Counted from the stretch's first letter, positions 37,536 to 46,143 are shown. The stretch: 64,000 nucleotides of DNA from Pedobacter sandarakinus (GCF_026240095.1 NZ_JAPIVG010000002.1:496001-560000); one strand, 5' to 3'. The notes: a model not told the origin generated them from the sequence alone. Made by a program: numbers and translations.

Positions 37536-38219
37536 CTAAAGATTAATATTAATGAAATTTAATGTCCGTTGAAACTCTGGATGAACTTTTGCGTTTATCG
37601 TAATAAATTTAGAAGTTATTGGATGTGTGAAACTCAACTGCGAAGCATGTAGCAACATTGTGGTCATGTCCCATTTTTCGAGAAATAACTTATTTTGTTT
37701 ATTACAACCATGCGTGCGGTCGCCGATAATTGGATGCAAGATGTGACTAAAATGTCTTCTAAGTTGATGCATCCTCCCCGTCTTCGGAGTGGCTTCAACC
37801 AAAGAATATCTTGAAGTATCATGCTTACCAAAGGGAACCGATATCTCGGTTTTTTGAAGTGTTTTAAACCTGGTAAAAGCCTCCTGGATAGTACCATTTT
37901 CTTTTGCTAGCGGATAATCAATTTCCATCTCGTCAGGCGTAAAACCCCTTACCACCGCCAGGTAAGTTTTTGTGGTTTGATTATTCATAAACTGTTGATG
38001 CATTTGCACTTCTGCGTCTTTGTTTAAAGCAAACAATAATATGCCGCCAGTTTTTCGGTCCAATCGATGTACAGGACTAACGTGCATATTGATTTGATCC
38101 CTTAGCATCTGCAATGCAAATTCTGTTGCATCTCTGGCAATGGACGATTGGTGAACAAGCAAGCCATGGGGTTTATTAATGGCAACCAAATGGTCGTCTT
38201 GATAAAGAATTTCCAACAT
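37536..38219 (-). CDS. truC: RluA/TruC-family pseudouridine synthase
   Basis: This 227-residue protein belongs to the RluA superfamily. The catalytic Asp is in VHRLDRKTGGILLFAL (about residues 51-66), and the family segment TGRMHQLRRHFSHILHPIIGD is present. The length and the lack of an S4 domain fit TruC, which makes pseudouridine at position 65 of tRNA; other RluA members cannot be excluded. It lies downstream of the HDAC-like gene by 34 bases and upstream of the lipoprotein gene by 39 bases, on the same strand. Confidence 0.85.
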   Translation of the reverse strand: MLEILYQDDHLVAINKPHGLLVHQSSIARDATEFALQMLRDQINMHVSPVHRLDRKTGGILLFALNKDAEVQMHQQFMNNQTTKTYLAVVRGFTPDEMEIDYPLAKENGTIQEAFTRFKTLQKTEISVPFGKHDTSRYSLVEATPKTGRMHQLRRHFSHILHPIIGDRTHGCNKQNKLFLEKWDMTTMLLHASQLSFTHPITSKFITINAKVHPEFQRTLNFININL

Positions 38220-38252
38220 GCGGCGAAGATAGTAATATTTACATGGAAGCGA

Positions 38253-39155
38253 TTACCCAAATAGATCAAATGCTAACCGATAGGTATTGCAGTGGGCATC
38301 TACAATATCTCTTATATCAGCGGAGTAGCCACCTCCCATACTCACCTGAACGGGTAAATTTCTATCTATGCAGGCTTTTAAAACCAAACGATCTCGCTCT
38401 TTGCAGCCTGCTTTGCTCAAAGACAGTTTACCCAGCTTGTCGGTATTTAAAACATCTACACCAGCAAGGTAGAATACAAAATCTGGCTGCGCCATGGCGA
38501 AAACTTTTTTCAGGTGAATGGTCAGGATAGAAAGATATCGCTCATCATCAATACCATCATCTAATCCAATATCTAAATCTGATACCTCTTTTCTGAATGG
38601 AAAGTTTTTCTCACCATGCATCGAGAACGTGAATACATTATTGTTTTGCCTAAATATTTCAGCAGTTCCATTACCTTGATGTACATCTAAATCAACAATG
38701 AGTATTCTCCTAGCCAATTGATTATGAATAAGGTAATTGGCAGCAATAGCCTGATCATTCAGTAAGCAGAAGCCCTCTCCCCAATTGCTACCTGCATGAT
38801 GGGTTCCACCGGCAACATTAAATGCAATACCGTTCTCCATAGCGAAATGTGCCCCATCTATTGTACCCTGAGTAATCCTAAGTTCACGTTCTACCAGTTT
38901 AGCATTTAAAGGAAACCCAATCCGCCGTTGTTCTTTTGCAGGCAGACTTAGGTGCTTTAATTGAGCCCAATATGTGGGATGATGTACCATAGTGATATAT
39001 TTTTCATCAACAAATTCGGGACTAAAGATATGCTCCTGTTCAATAGTGCCTTCGTGCAAGAGTTGGCCTGGTATCAATTCGTATTTTAACATAGGAAAAC
39101 GATGCCCTTCTGGAAGTGGATGGGCATATACAGGGTGCCAGGCAATCTTTATCAT
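38253..39155 (-). CDS. Histone deacetylase-family (AcuC-like) hydrolase
   Basis: This 300-residue protein has the HDAC-family zinc hydrolase core: GGTHHAGSNWGEGFCLLND (general-base His pair), ILIVDLDVHQGNGTAE and TFSMHGEKNFP. Metal ligands Asp and His are in DLDVH. Bacterial members deacetylate acetyl-lysine on enzymes, or acetylated polyamines or other small molecules. Its ATG overlaps the bestrophin stop by one base, so the two are coupled and follow kynU in one unit. The substrate is unknown. Confidence 0.9.
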   Translation of the reverse strand: MIKIAWHPVYAHPLPEGHRFPMLKYELIPGQLLHEGTIEQEHIFSPEFVDEKYITMVHHPTYWAQLKHLSLPAKEQRRIGFPLNAKLVERELRITQGTIDGAHFAMENGIAFNVAGGTHHAGSNWGEGFCLLNDQAIAANYLIHNQLARRILIVDLDVHQGNGTAEIFRQNNNVFTFSMHGEKNFPFRKEVSDLDIGLDDGIDDERYLSILTIHLKKVFAMAQPDFVFYLAGVDVLNTDKLGKLSLSKAGCKERDRLVLKACIDRNLPVQVSMGGGYSADIRDIVDAHCNTYRLAFDLFG

Positions 39156-40015
39156 CAGTTCAAAATCTCCTCAACGTGCTTTTCAATGTTGTTGCAGATT
39201 TGATCAACTGGCAGGTCGTTCGCATCCTCACCAAATGGGTTCTCTATTTCTTCAGCTATCAGCTCCAAACTGGCTAGTACATAGAGAATAAAAGGAACTA
39301 TAAGTACCAAATAATATCCTAAACTAAATACCCAACCAATTGGAATGGTTAGTACATAAACGAAGATAAATTTTTTAATAAAAGCACTGTAAGAAAATGG
39401 TATTGGCGTATTTTTTATGCGTTCGCAACCGCCACAAATATCTGTAAACTGATTAACATCATTAGTTAGTACGATGAGTTGCTCTTGAGATACAAAGCCC
39501 GCCGAAGCAAGGTTGTATAGCCTGGAGATCATGCTGCTGGCAATCTGATTTGGAATATGTTTACCTTCTGCAACTTCAAGCAAAAGGCTATTTTTTCCGA
39601 AGTATAACTTTTCTCTTAAATGCTCTTTCAATGCAAAACAATACTTGGGAATAGCATACTCGAAGAAGCGAACATCTTCATCGGGCAATTTGAGTGCTTT
39701 CACTTTCATAGCGAAGTTGCGACTAACATTAGTGAGGGCGCCAAGCAGCTTGCGTCCATCCCACCACCTATCGTAAGAAGTGTTTGTTCTAAACACAAGC
39801 AACATGGATATAACAAAACCCAGCAGACTATGCATCATTCCAATGTTGTTAACGTAGTCACTTTTAGATAGTTTAAATACGTTAAGTTCGAGAAAAGCAA
39901 CTAATGCAGAGAAGATGGCAACGCTGATCATCAACGGCCACAACTTTCTAAAGGTATCAGCTTTGTGGATATGGAAAATAAAAGTAAACCAGTCTTTTGG
40001 ATTATAGTTGATCAT
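39155..40015 (-). CDS. Bestrophin-like anion channel protein (YneE/UPF0187)
   Basis: This 286-residue protein matches the bacterial bestrophin family. It has hydrophobic segments near residues 25-45, 55-75, 215-235 and 238-258. The motif LLVFRTNTSYDRWWDGRKLLGALTNVSRN (about residues 73-101) and the conserved acidic stretch ENPFGEDANDLPVD at the end are visible. Bacterial homologues form pentameric ion channels; selectivity varies. It lies three bases downstream of kynU and overlaps the HDAC gene. Confidence 0.9.
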   Translation of the reverse strand: MINYNPKDWFTFIFHIHKADTFRKLWPLMISVAIFSALVAFLELNVFKLSKSDYVNNIGMMHSLLGFVISMLLVFRTNTSYDRWWDGRKLLGALTNVSRNFAMKVKALKLPDEDVRFFEYAIPKYCFALKEHLREKLYFGKNSLLLEVAEGKHIPNQIASSMISRLYNLASAGFVSQEQLIVLTNDVNQFTDICGGCERIKNTPIPFSYSAFIKKFIFVYVLTIPIGWVFSLGYYLVLIVPFILYVLASLELIAEEIENPFGEDANDLPVDQICNNIEKHVEEILN

Positions 40016-40018
40016 TTA

Positions 40019-41314
40019 TTAATCGACATTTAAAATGTTTTTAGAAACTGCTAATAGAACCTTGCCAGTATGATAAATATCTGTAAAAGAGTTATACAAG
40101 GGAACCGGGCTTAAGCGAATAACATCTGGCTCTCGCCAATCTCCCAATACGTAATTAGCTACAAGTGCATCAAAAATTTGTTTACCATTTCGCGTGGCAA
40201 CTATTGATAATTGGGCGCCTCGATCTTCGACATTTGTTGGCGTAATAATGTTATATTGAATAAAACCAATTTCGTTATTTATTTCATTTATAAGGAATTC
40301 TAAATATCCTGTTAAACCAATACTTTTATTTCTTAATTCACTGATAAATCCCGCTTGTTCGAAAATTTTAAGGGATGCATGGTATAGTGCCATCGGCATA
40401 ACCTGGGTGCAGCTTACCTGCCAACCATCGGCGCCTGGCTCGGGAACAAAACCCTTTTCCATTTTGAATCGCTTTTCTTCACTATAACCCCACCAGCCTG
40501 CAAAGCGGTTAATTTCGGTATTATCAAAATGCTTTTGGTGTACAAATATGCCACTTATGCCACCAGGCCCCGCATTCTGATACTTATAAGAACACCAGCA
40601 TGCAAAATCTACTTCCCAATTGTGAAGCGCTAACGGAACATTTCCTGCCGCATGTGCTAAATCCCATCCTACAATAGCACCAACTTTGTGTCCCGCTTCA
40701 GTTATTGCCTTCATATCGTACCATTGACCTGTGTAGTAGTTGATACCGCCAAAAAGTACTAGCGCAATCTCACTGCCATGACTATTTATTACGTTAATAA
40801 TGTCTTCAGTTCTCAGCGTTTCTTCACCCTGACGGGGAAAAACTTCTATTATAGTTTCACTTGGGATCAATCCGTGGAATCTTACCTGGCTTTCTACCGC
40901 ATACTGGTCGGATGGAAATGCCCCGCCTTCCATAATAATCTTAACACGTTTGCCTTTAGGCTGATAGAAGCTGACCATCAATAAGTGAAGGTTCACCGTA
41001 AGTGTATTCAGGGGGCAAACCTCTTCGGGCTTAGCTCCTACGATAGGCGCCATGAGTCTCTTTAAATCTTTGTGATAAAACATCCATGGTTGATCGCCAT
41101 CAAACCAACCTTCGACTGCAAGATTAGCCCAATTATCAAGTTGCTGATTTAGAACTTCCTTTGCTGCTTTAGGCTGAAGCCCTAACGAGTTGCCGCATAA
41201 GTAAATAAAATTTTTATCTGCCGTATTTGGGAAAAGAAATTTTGTTCTAAAGTCTTTTAACTTATCGGCCTCATCTAGCCTTGTTGCAAATGATAAATCG
41301 TTTTTAAAATCCAT
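40019..41314 (-). CDS. kynU: Kynureninase
   Basis: This 431-residue PLP enzyme cleaves kynurenine to anthranilate and alanine, or 3-hydroxykynurenine to 3-hydroxyanthranilate, for tryptophan breakdown or NAD synthesis. The family motifs FIYLCGNSLGLQPKAA and CWCSYKYQNAGPGGISGIF (with the PLP lysine) are present. A TATAATTG promoter element at 41319-41326 puts the transcript start at or next to the ATG, so the mRNA may be nearly leaderless. It heads a unit with bestrophin, the HDAC-like hydrolase and truC. No other kynurenine-pathway gene lies in the window. Confidence 0.93.
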   Translation of the reverse strand: MDFKNDLSFATRLDEADKLKDFRTKFLFPNTADKNFIYLCGNSLGLQPKAAKEVLNQQLDNWANLAVEGWFDGDQPWMFYHKDLKRLMAPIVGAKPEEVCPLNTLTVNLHLLMVSFYQPKGKRVKIIMEGGAFPSDQYAVESQVRFHGLIPSETIIEVFPRQGEETLRTEDIINVINSHGSEIALVLFGGINYYTGQWYDMKAITEAGHKVGAIVGWDLAHAAGNVPLALHNWEVDFACWCSYKYQNAGPGGISGIFVHQKHFDNTEINRFAGWWGYSEEKRFKMEKGFVPEPGADGWQVSCTQVMPMALYHASLKIFEQAGFISELRNKSIGLTGYLEFLINEINNEIGFIQYNIITPTNVEDRGAQLSIVATRNGKQIFDALVANYVLGDWREPDVIRLSPVPLYNSFTDIYHTGKVLLAVSKNILNVD

Positions 41315-41325
41315 TGCTCAATTAT

Positions 41326-41359
41326 ACAAAAAAAGCAGGCATTGTTTCCAATCCTGCTT
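41326..41359 (-). terminator. Intrinsic terminator upstream of kynU
   Basis: On the minus strand AAGCAGG pairs with CCTGCTT, with an inner ATTG/CAAT helix around a GAAA loop, followed by a run of T residues. It ends the transcript of the PNPOx-like gene; the kynU promoter begins right after it. Confidence 0.8.
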
Positions 41360-41377
41360 TCGATAAATCTTGTGAGA

Positions 41378-41866
41378 TTAAAATTTGATAGTGTCATGTT
41401 TTCCAAGATCTGGAGTATCGCCAGTAACAACTGCTTTTAACATACTAAACAATACAACGACTTTAGACGATGAAGAGTCCCAATATTCAGCTTCTTCTGG
41501 TGTAACTTTTATTAATGTTAACCTGGGATCTTCTACTCCATCAGGAAACCAAGCCTTTACGAAAACATTAAAGTAAGCCTCTTTTCTAACTTGATCATCA
41601 ACCAATTCTGCTTTGCCTTTTACGGTAAGGTACGTATTGTTAGAAGGATCGCTATATGCTAAAAGCACGTTCCCATCTTTTGAAATTTCTTTGGACTTTA
41701 ATGAGTATTCGTTAGTAAAGAACCATATACTACCGTCATCTTCAATTTTTGCGGTACCCATTGGCCTACTGCCAAATTCATCGCCCGATGAAAATGTTGT
41801 GAACATGCATGTCCTAACACTTTCTGCCATTTCCTTTAAAATCGATATGTTTTTTTCGTTTTTCAT
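41378..41866 (-). CDS. Pyridoxamine 5'-phosphate oxidase-family (general stress 26-like) protein
   Basis: This 162-residue protein has the split-barrel flavin fold of the PNPOx-like family. The segments CMFTTFSSGDEFGSRPMGTAKIEDDGSIWFFTN (about residues 19-51) and VLLAYSDPSNNTYLTVKGKAEL resemble general stress protein 26. The protein likely binds FMN or F420-like flavin; the reaction is unknown. No signal peptide. The gene ends at a terminator just before kynU. Confidence 0.85.
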   Translation of the reverse strand: MKNEKNISILKEMAESVRTCMFTTFSSGDEFGSRPMGTAKIEDDGSIWFFTNEYSLKSKEISKDGNVLLAYSDPSNNTYLTVKGKAELVDDQVRKEAYFNVFVKAWFPDGVEDPRLTLIKVTPEEAEYWDSSSSKVVVLFSMLKAVVTGDTPDLGKHDTIKF

Positions 41867-41920
41867 TTCGTAATTATTAGAATAACAAAACAGCTTCGAA
41901 CCAAAAAAGTTTTAAATTAC

Positions 41921-42529
41921 CTATTCAACCTTGTTGGGTTTACTAACATATTTATTACCCCTAACAAAAAACCTCAAAGGCAGTAATGCATGTTCCTGGG
42001 CATAGGCAATACCCACACGCGGGCATTTTACAATCTCGCTGTCAGGATATTTAATCCCCTCATCTGCTATCCAAATCTTATCGCCCGTTAAATCATGTCC
42101 ATTACATGTACGATCAATACCTAGTGCCTTTGAGATAGAACCAGGACCGGCTGTTATGGCCGGTTTACTTACAGCCATACCCCTTCTTCTTTCCATAATA
42201 TCTAAACCTACCAAGGGCTCAATCGCCCTAATCAAAATCGCTTGCGGATCATCATTTCTACCGGAAACCACATTAAAAAGGTTATGCATGCCATAACAAA
42301 GATAGACATAAGCTACACCACCCAAACTATACATGGTTTCTGTTCTAGCAGTTCTCCTTCCTGCATAAGCGTGGGAGGCTTTATCTTTGATTCCAAAATA
42401 TGCTTCGGTTTCTACGATAACGCCCGCCGTGACTTCGCCATATACTTTGCTGTATAAGACCTTACCTAACAAATCTTTGGCAAGCGCGATAACATTATCC
42501 TGACGGAAATATTCAATAGTTAACTTCAA
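41921..42529 (-). CDS. DNA-3-methyladenine glycosylase (AAG/MPG family)
   Basis: This 202-residue protein is a typical bacterial AAG-family base-excision glycosylase. The motifs GVIVETEAYFGIKDKASHAYAGRRTART (about residues 37-64) and YVYLCYGMHNLFNVV are readable, with Glu in ETEAY as the catalytic residue. It removes alkylated purines from DNA. The gene lies between the PNPOx-like gene and the fRMsr gene on the same strand, 14 bases from the latter. Confidence 0.93.
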   Translation of the reverse strand: MKLTIEYFRQDNVIALAKDLLGKVLYSKVYGEVTAGVIVETEAYFGIKDKASHAYAGRRTARTETMYSLGGVAYVYLCYGMHNLFNVVSGRNDDPQAILIRAIEPLVGLDIMERRRGMAVSKPAITAGPGSISKALGIDRTCNGHDLTGDKIWIADEGIKYPDSEIVKCPRVGIAYAQEHALLPLRFFVRGNKYVSKPNKVE

Positions 42530-42543
42530 TTACACCTAAATTA

Positions 42544-43020
42544 TCACTTTAACAAAATTCCTATAACTTGCTCTAAATAAAATTTATCAACATCATCGAA
42601 GTGACTGATGAACTCACTATCTACATCAAGCACCCCTAAAACTTCATCGTTCTTTATCAAAGGTAAAACGATTTCAGATTTTGATGCCGAAGCACAGGCG
42701 ATGTGACCTGGAAAAAGATCAACATCAGGCACGATGATGGTTTGGTTCTGCAGCCACGATGTTCCGCAGACACCTTTACCTTTTTTTATTCTTGTACAAG
42801 CAACCGGACCCTGAAATGGACCTAAAACTAATTCCTCGTCCTTTACGAGGTAAAAGCCAACCCAAAACCAATTGAATTGTTCTTTGAGTGCAGCACATAT
42901 GTTAGCCATATTTGCAACAAAATCGCTTTCGCCAGCCAACAAAGCTTCAATCTGGGGTATAAGAGATTGATATTGCTCTTCTTTGGTAATATTTCGATTG
43001 ATATTAAGATCTTCTGCCAT
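42544..43020 (-). CDS. msrC: Free methionine-(R)-sulfoxide reductase (GAF domain)
   Basis: This 158-residue single GAF-domain protein matches fRMsr (MsrC), which reduces free methionine-R-sulfoxide using thioredoxin. The three functional cysteines are visible in GPVACTRIKKGKGVCGTSW and in HIACASASKSEIV. It lies 14 bases upstream of the DNA glycosylase gene, suggesting a small repair unit for oxidised or alkylated molecules. The role is assigned from the family and the conserved cysteines. Confidence 0.9.
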   Translation of the reverse strand: MAEDLNINRNITKEEQYQSLIPQIEALLAGESDFVANMANICAALKEQFNWFWVGFYLVKDEELVLGPFQGPVACTRIKKGKGVCGTSWLQNQTIIVPDVDLFPGHIACASASKSEIVLPLIKNDEVLGVLDVDSEFISHFDDVDKFYLEQVIGILLK

Positions 43021-43107
43021 AGTGCAAAGTTAGCGAGGATTTACTAAAGTTTAATTTACCTGCATCATAATGACAAAAAATTGAATGAAAGCATTTACTT
43101 AATTGTT

Positions 43108-43115
43108 TAGTTTTG
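43108..43115 (+). promoter_or_regulatory. Promoter -7 element of CrtA-like gene
   Basis: TAGTTTTG matches the TAnnTTTG element. It lies inside the 5' extension of the frame that opens at TTG 43103, so it supports the ATG at 43136 as the true start. Confidence 0.45.
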
Positions 43116-43135
43116 GCTTGAATAAATGCATTAAT

Positions 43136-43846
43136 ATGATTGTTGCGCTAACCATCACCAAGTTTCGAGGTATTACTATTCCATTTGCTTTTTTAGGCAT
43201 GGCTATTTTGCGTATTCCAATGATGTTAAATAGCAAATGCAAGTTTTGGAAGTTATTGGGGTGCGGAAAAGATGCGAGGGTAGACTTAGGACCAGATTTC
43301 AAACATTGGGCAATACTGTCGACATGGGATACGAAGGATGATTATGACGTGTTTAACAAAACGTCATTCGTATCAAAATGGTTTAGATGGTTTGGATTAG
43401 AGCAGTTTACCATAGTATTAAAACCTTTAATGAGTCATGGCTTATGGTCTGGTAAAGAACCCTTTAAGGTAGACGAAAATAATCATGAAACGAGTGAACA
43501 GATTGCCGTAATTACCCGGGCCGCAATTAAATTCAATAGGCTTTCAGAATTTAGAAGTAATATTAAAAGGGCAGCTGAAGACATGAGAAACGCAGAAGGC
43601 TTCATATTATCAGCGGGTATTGGCGAAAACCCATTCTTCGATCAGGCTACCTTTTCGATATGGGACAATGCAACGCACATGAAGAATTACGCATACAAGT
43701 CAATGAATCATGCTGATATCATCAAGCTCACCAGAGCAAGAGAGTGGTATAGCGAGGAACTATTTGCCCGATTCGCAATCATAGAGAAAGTAGGCACTTT
43801 AAATGGGAAAGCTATCGAAAAATATTTGCCAGTGAAAAAACAATAA
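43136..43846 (+). CDS. CrtA-like (spheroidene monooxygenase-type) protein
   Basis: This 236-residue protein resembles CrtA, the carotenoid 2-ketolase: FWKLLGCGKD followed by WAILSTWDT, a GLWSGKEPF motif, EGFILSAGIGENPFFDQATFSIWD and ARFAIIEKVGTLNG. CrtA oxidises spheroidene in purple bacteria. No carotenoid gene is linked here, and many Bacteroidota carry such orphan homologues, so the true substrate is uncertain. The start at ATG 43136 (MIVALTIT) is preferred because a promoter element overlaps the upstream TTG option at 43103. An 83-residue unknown gene follows by 13 bases. Confidence 0.78.
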   Translation: MIVALTITKFRGITIPFAFLGMAILRIPMMLNSKCKFWKLLGCGKDARVDLGPDFKHWAILSTWDTKDDYDVFNKTSFVSKWFRWFGLEQFTIVLKPLMSHGLWSGKEPFKVDENNHETSEQIAVITRAAIKFNRLSEFRSNIKRAAEDMRNAEGFILSAGIGENPFFDQATFSIWDNATHMKNYAYKSMNHADIIKLTRAREWYSEELFARFAIIEKVGTLNGKAIEKYLPVKKQ

Positions 43847-43859
43847 AACATAATAGGAT

Positions 43860-44111
43860 ATGAGAGTAATCGCGGAACTGCCACACCCAGAATGTAAAAT
43901 TAGCATCTTTTCGATGAACCAGAAGTACATTGTTAAATTCGAACAAGGTAGTTTTGAGCAGAGTTATAAGCTAGCTGAGCTTGATCTAAGCGGAGGTGGG
44001 GTAAATGATGTATTTGAAATATTGGATGAGGAATTCATCGCCACGGCCATTTCAAGGTTCAGAACAATGAGAACAGATTTTAGTGCAGCATATAAGAGGC
44101 ATCAATTTTAA
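43860..44111 (+). CDS. Hypothetical protein (83 aa)
   Basis: This short protein has no recognised family. It starts MRVIAELPHPECKISIFSMNQKYIVKFEQG (residues 1-30) and looks like a small alpha/beta fold of beta strands followed by a helix (FIATAISRFRTMRTDF). No signal or membrane segment is visible. It starts 13 bases after the CrtA-like stop and is probably co-transcribed with it. Nothing in the sequence indicates its function. Confidence 0.65.
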   Translation: MRVIAELPHPECKISIFSMNQKYIVKFEQGSFEQSYKLAELDLSGGGVNDVFEILDEEFIATAISRFRTMRTDFSAAYKRHQF

Positions 44112-44383
44112 TAAAACGACATAACACACTGATAGACAGTGGTTAATATTGCATTACAAAATTTAATTTTGCATTTTTGCTTACATTTTACCGCAAAACA
44201 ACATTTCATATCATTTTTAACTTGATATAATGATAAACAAAACATTGATTAATATCGCTTTAAGTTTGTAAACAAAATTAAATTCTGACCTTTAAAGATG
44301 CCAAATAAATACGCACTTAAAGGATTTCTTCTGAAAAAAAGAAATCTAGTTTAGCAGGTGAGTGTTAGTGGGTTTGCAACAAA

Positions 44384-44716
44384 TTAACTCAAAACCGTGT
44401 CGTGCACTACTACCCTATACCAGTAACTTGAAAATTTAGCGACAGCTTCTAAGTGAGCCTTGTCATCTTGATAGGCATTATGATCTGCGAGAGAATTAAA
44501 GGTTATGGTTAAGGCGTAGGTAAATGAATTATCGGTAACAGGTCTCGTAGGTGTTTCGGCGGCGAGTCCATAATTCAATGACTTAATCTCTTTTATTGGT
44601 CTTAAGCTTTCGAAAAAATTGCTGAATTTTTTTACCTCTTCTTTCGATAATTGGGGTTTTAGCCAGAACATTACGAAATGTTGGATTGTTGCTTGATCTT
44701 TAATTTCCTCTTCCAT
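44384..44716 (-). CDS. Dabb-domain (stress-responsive A/B barrel) protein
   Basis: This 110-residue protein has the Dabb dimeric ferredoxin-like fold: IQHFVMFWLKPQLSKEEV, a RPIKEIKSLNYGLAAETP strand and ALTITFNSLADHNAYQDDKAHLEAVAKF. Family members can be stress-induced or act as cyclases or oxygenases; the role here is unknown. The frame opens at 44752, but a TATCTTCG promoter-like element lies in the extension, so ATG 44716 (MEEEIKDQ) is preferred. The preceding 270-base spacer (44112-44383) shows only a weak hairpin at 44323-44346 and an unconvincing 18-codon ORF. Confidence 0.8.
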   Translation of the reverse strand: MEEEIKDQATIQHFVMFWLKPQLSKEEVKKFSNFFESLRPIKEIKSLNYGLAAETPTRPVTDNSFTYALTITFNSLADHNAYQDDKAHLEAVAKFSSYWYRVVVHDTVLS

Positions 44717-44752
44717 GTTAAATGATTTTTCCGAAGATAAAAGTTTAGGCAT

Positions 44753-44784
44753 AAAAAAAGCGACTATTTACATAATCGCTTTTA
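44753..44784 (-). terminator. Intrinsic terminator after glycine-zipper lipoprotein gene
   Basis: On the minus strand AAAGCGATTA pairs with TAGTCGCTTT (one G-U) around a six-base loop, followed by a run of T. It ends the gene at 44801-45289. Confidence 0.8.
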
Positions 44785-44800
44785 AATATATTGATTGAAA

Positions 44801-45289
44801 TTACTGTACTCGTCCAGTTTTTTTATCTTCACCACGGCCGATTAAATAACCACCGCCGGCGCCAACTAAACCTCCGATAACAGCACCTCTGCCCTTTTTC
44901 TTATCAATTAATGCACCACCAACTGCACCTGCAGCACCACCGATTACAGCACCTTTAGCTGCATCACTCCAGCCTTTTTTCTTTGCAGTTGGTTGGGTTG
45001 TACCTCCGTAAGCGCTTGAGCTACCACCAGAACTAGCATAAGATCTAGATGAAGATGCTCCAGCTCTTCTAGCTGCAGCTAACTCTGCCTGGTGTTGTGC
45101 TTCTTTCTCTGCTTCAACTTTAGCTGTTTCAGCCCTTTTGAAGCTATCTAAACGTAAACTGTCTTTAACAGCCTTGATTGCTAATTGCTTCTCAGCTTCC
45201 TGCTGTTTCAATGCTGCCTCCTCTTTTGCTCTATTGTTACAAGCAAACATGACAGAACTTAATGCGATTACTACAAATATCTTTTTCAT
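44801..45289 (-). CDS. Glycine-zipper lipoprotein
   Basis: This 162-residue protein has a lipoprotein signal with lipobox ending MFAC. The middle is a highly charged coiled-coil-like region (about residues 20-75), then a Ser/Gly-rich linker. The C-terminus is a glycine-zipper (AKGAVIGGAAGAVGGALIDKKKGRGAVIGGLVGAGGGYLIGRG) of the YMGG type that can insert in membranes. It is probably anchored to the outer membrane. The exact role is unknown. The gene is flanked by its own terminator and a spacer before the corrinoid-linked genes. Confidence 0.8.
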   Translation of the reverse strand: MKKIFVVIALSSVMFACNNRAKEEAALKQQEAEKQLAIKAVKDSLRLDSFKRAETAKVEAEKEAQHQAELAAARRAGASSSRSYASSGGSSSAYGGTTQPTAKKKGWSDAAKGAVIGGAAGAVGGALIDKKKGRGAVIGGLVGAGGGYLIGRGEDKKTGRVQ

Positions 45290-45417
45290 AACATTTTACT
45301 TTACATGAATCTTGCTTTCTATCCTAACCAGATGAGCAGATTTCATTTTGATGTGTGATTTTGTTAATTATGTGTAGTAAAGAAAAAATGATGCCAAAAT
45401 GTTTGCATCTTTAGAAA

Positions 45418-46143
45418 TTAATTTAATAAATCCATATACCAAAAACCATAAGAACTTGATTGTGAATAACATACATCGCCACCTTCACTAACTGTTTGAG
45501 GGGTTTTATAACTTCTAAATACTTTTTCTCCAAGTGTAAAGTGAATTTTTTTCCTGAAAATGGGACCTTCAAATACAAAAGTATGAAATTCACCATTTTC
45601 ACCACATGGATCAATATCATGTGGAAGCCCTTTTACTAGAGCTTCAGAAAGAACTTTGCCACAGAATGAAGCTAGACTTTCTTTAGTGCAAACTATGATT
45701 GTTTTATAGGTCAGTGCTAAAAATTCATGAATTAATTTTGTGGTATCGCGTTTCCAAAGGGGGAACAATCCTATTAAACCTAATTCTGCTAATTTACTTT
45801 CTCTATAATTACGTAAATCTTCCAAGAAAATATCCCCATAAAGAGAATGGGTAATTCCCTCCGCCTTAAATTTCAATAAATGGTCCCGCATGATATCGTC
45901 GTACGTCTTCATATCGGGCATTTCCCCTAATCTAATTTGATAAAGTGGGATACCGATACTTTCTGCTTGGGCAATGAGCAATGATTCGCGAACACCATGC
46001 ATAGAGACACGGTTGAATTCTTCCGTTACGGTAGTAACCAAATAGCGAATCTCTACTAAGGGATCTTGGAGTGCATAATGTAAAGCCAATGCACTGTCTT
46101 TACCGCCACTCCAATTGAAAATGCAAATCTTTTTAGCTGCCAT
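45418..46143 (-). CDS. DPH6-like ATP pyrophosphatase (diphthine-ammonia ligase family)
   Basis: This 241-residue protein has the N-terminal PP-loop ATP pyrophosphatase motif FNWSGGKDSALALHYAL (about residues 7-23) and the family segments GIPLYQIRLG and YGDIFLEDLRNYRE. Archaeal and eukaryotic members complete diphthamide synthesis, but bacteria lack diphthamide, so the bacterial substrate must differ. It overlaps the sirtuin gene by 11 bases and lies in the same direction as BtuF-like, DUF6580 and BtuB genes. That setting suggests a corrinoid or cobamide-related role, which is an inference. Confidence 0.83.
   Translation of the reverse strand: MAAKKICIFNWSGGKDSALALHYALQDPLVEIRYLVTTVTEEFNRVSMHGVRESLLIAQAESIGIPLYQIRLGEMPDMKTYDDIMRDHLLKFKAEGITHSLYGDIFLEDLRNYRESKLAELGLIGLFPLWKRDTTKLIHEFLALTYKTIIVCTKESLASFCGKVLSEALVKGLPHDIDPCGENGEFHTFVFEGPIFRKKIHFTLGEKVFRSYKTPQTVSEGGDVCYSQSSSYGFWYMDLLN

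Noticed and set aside
38243..38530. 95-codon plus-strand frame opposite the HDAC-like gene
   Set aside because: It lies antisense inside a well-supported conserved gene and its translation matches no family or domain pattern.
44298..44354. 18-codon ORF MPNKYALKGFLLKKRNLV in the spacer before the Dabb gene
   Set aside because: It overlaps a hairpin, has no clear promoter or conserved feature, and a random ORF of this size is expected by chance.
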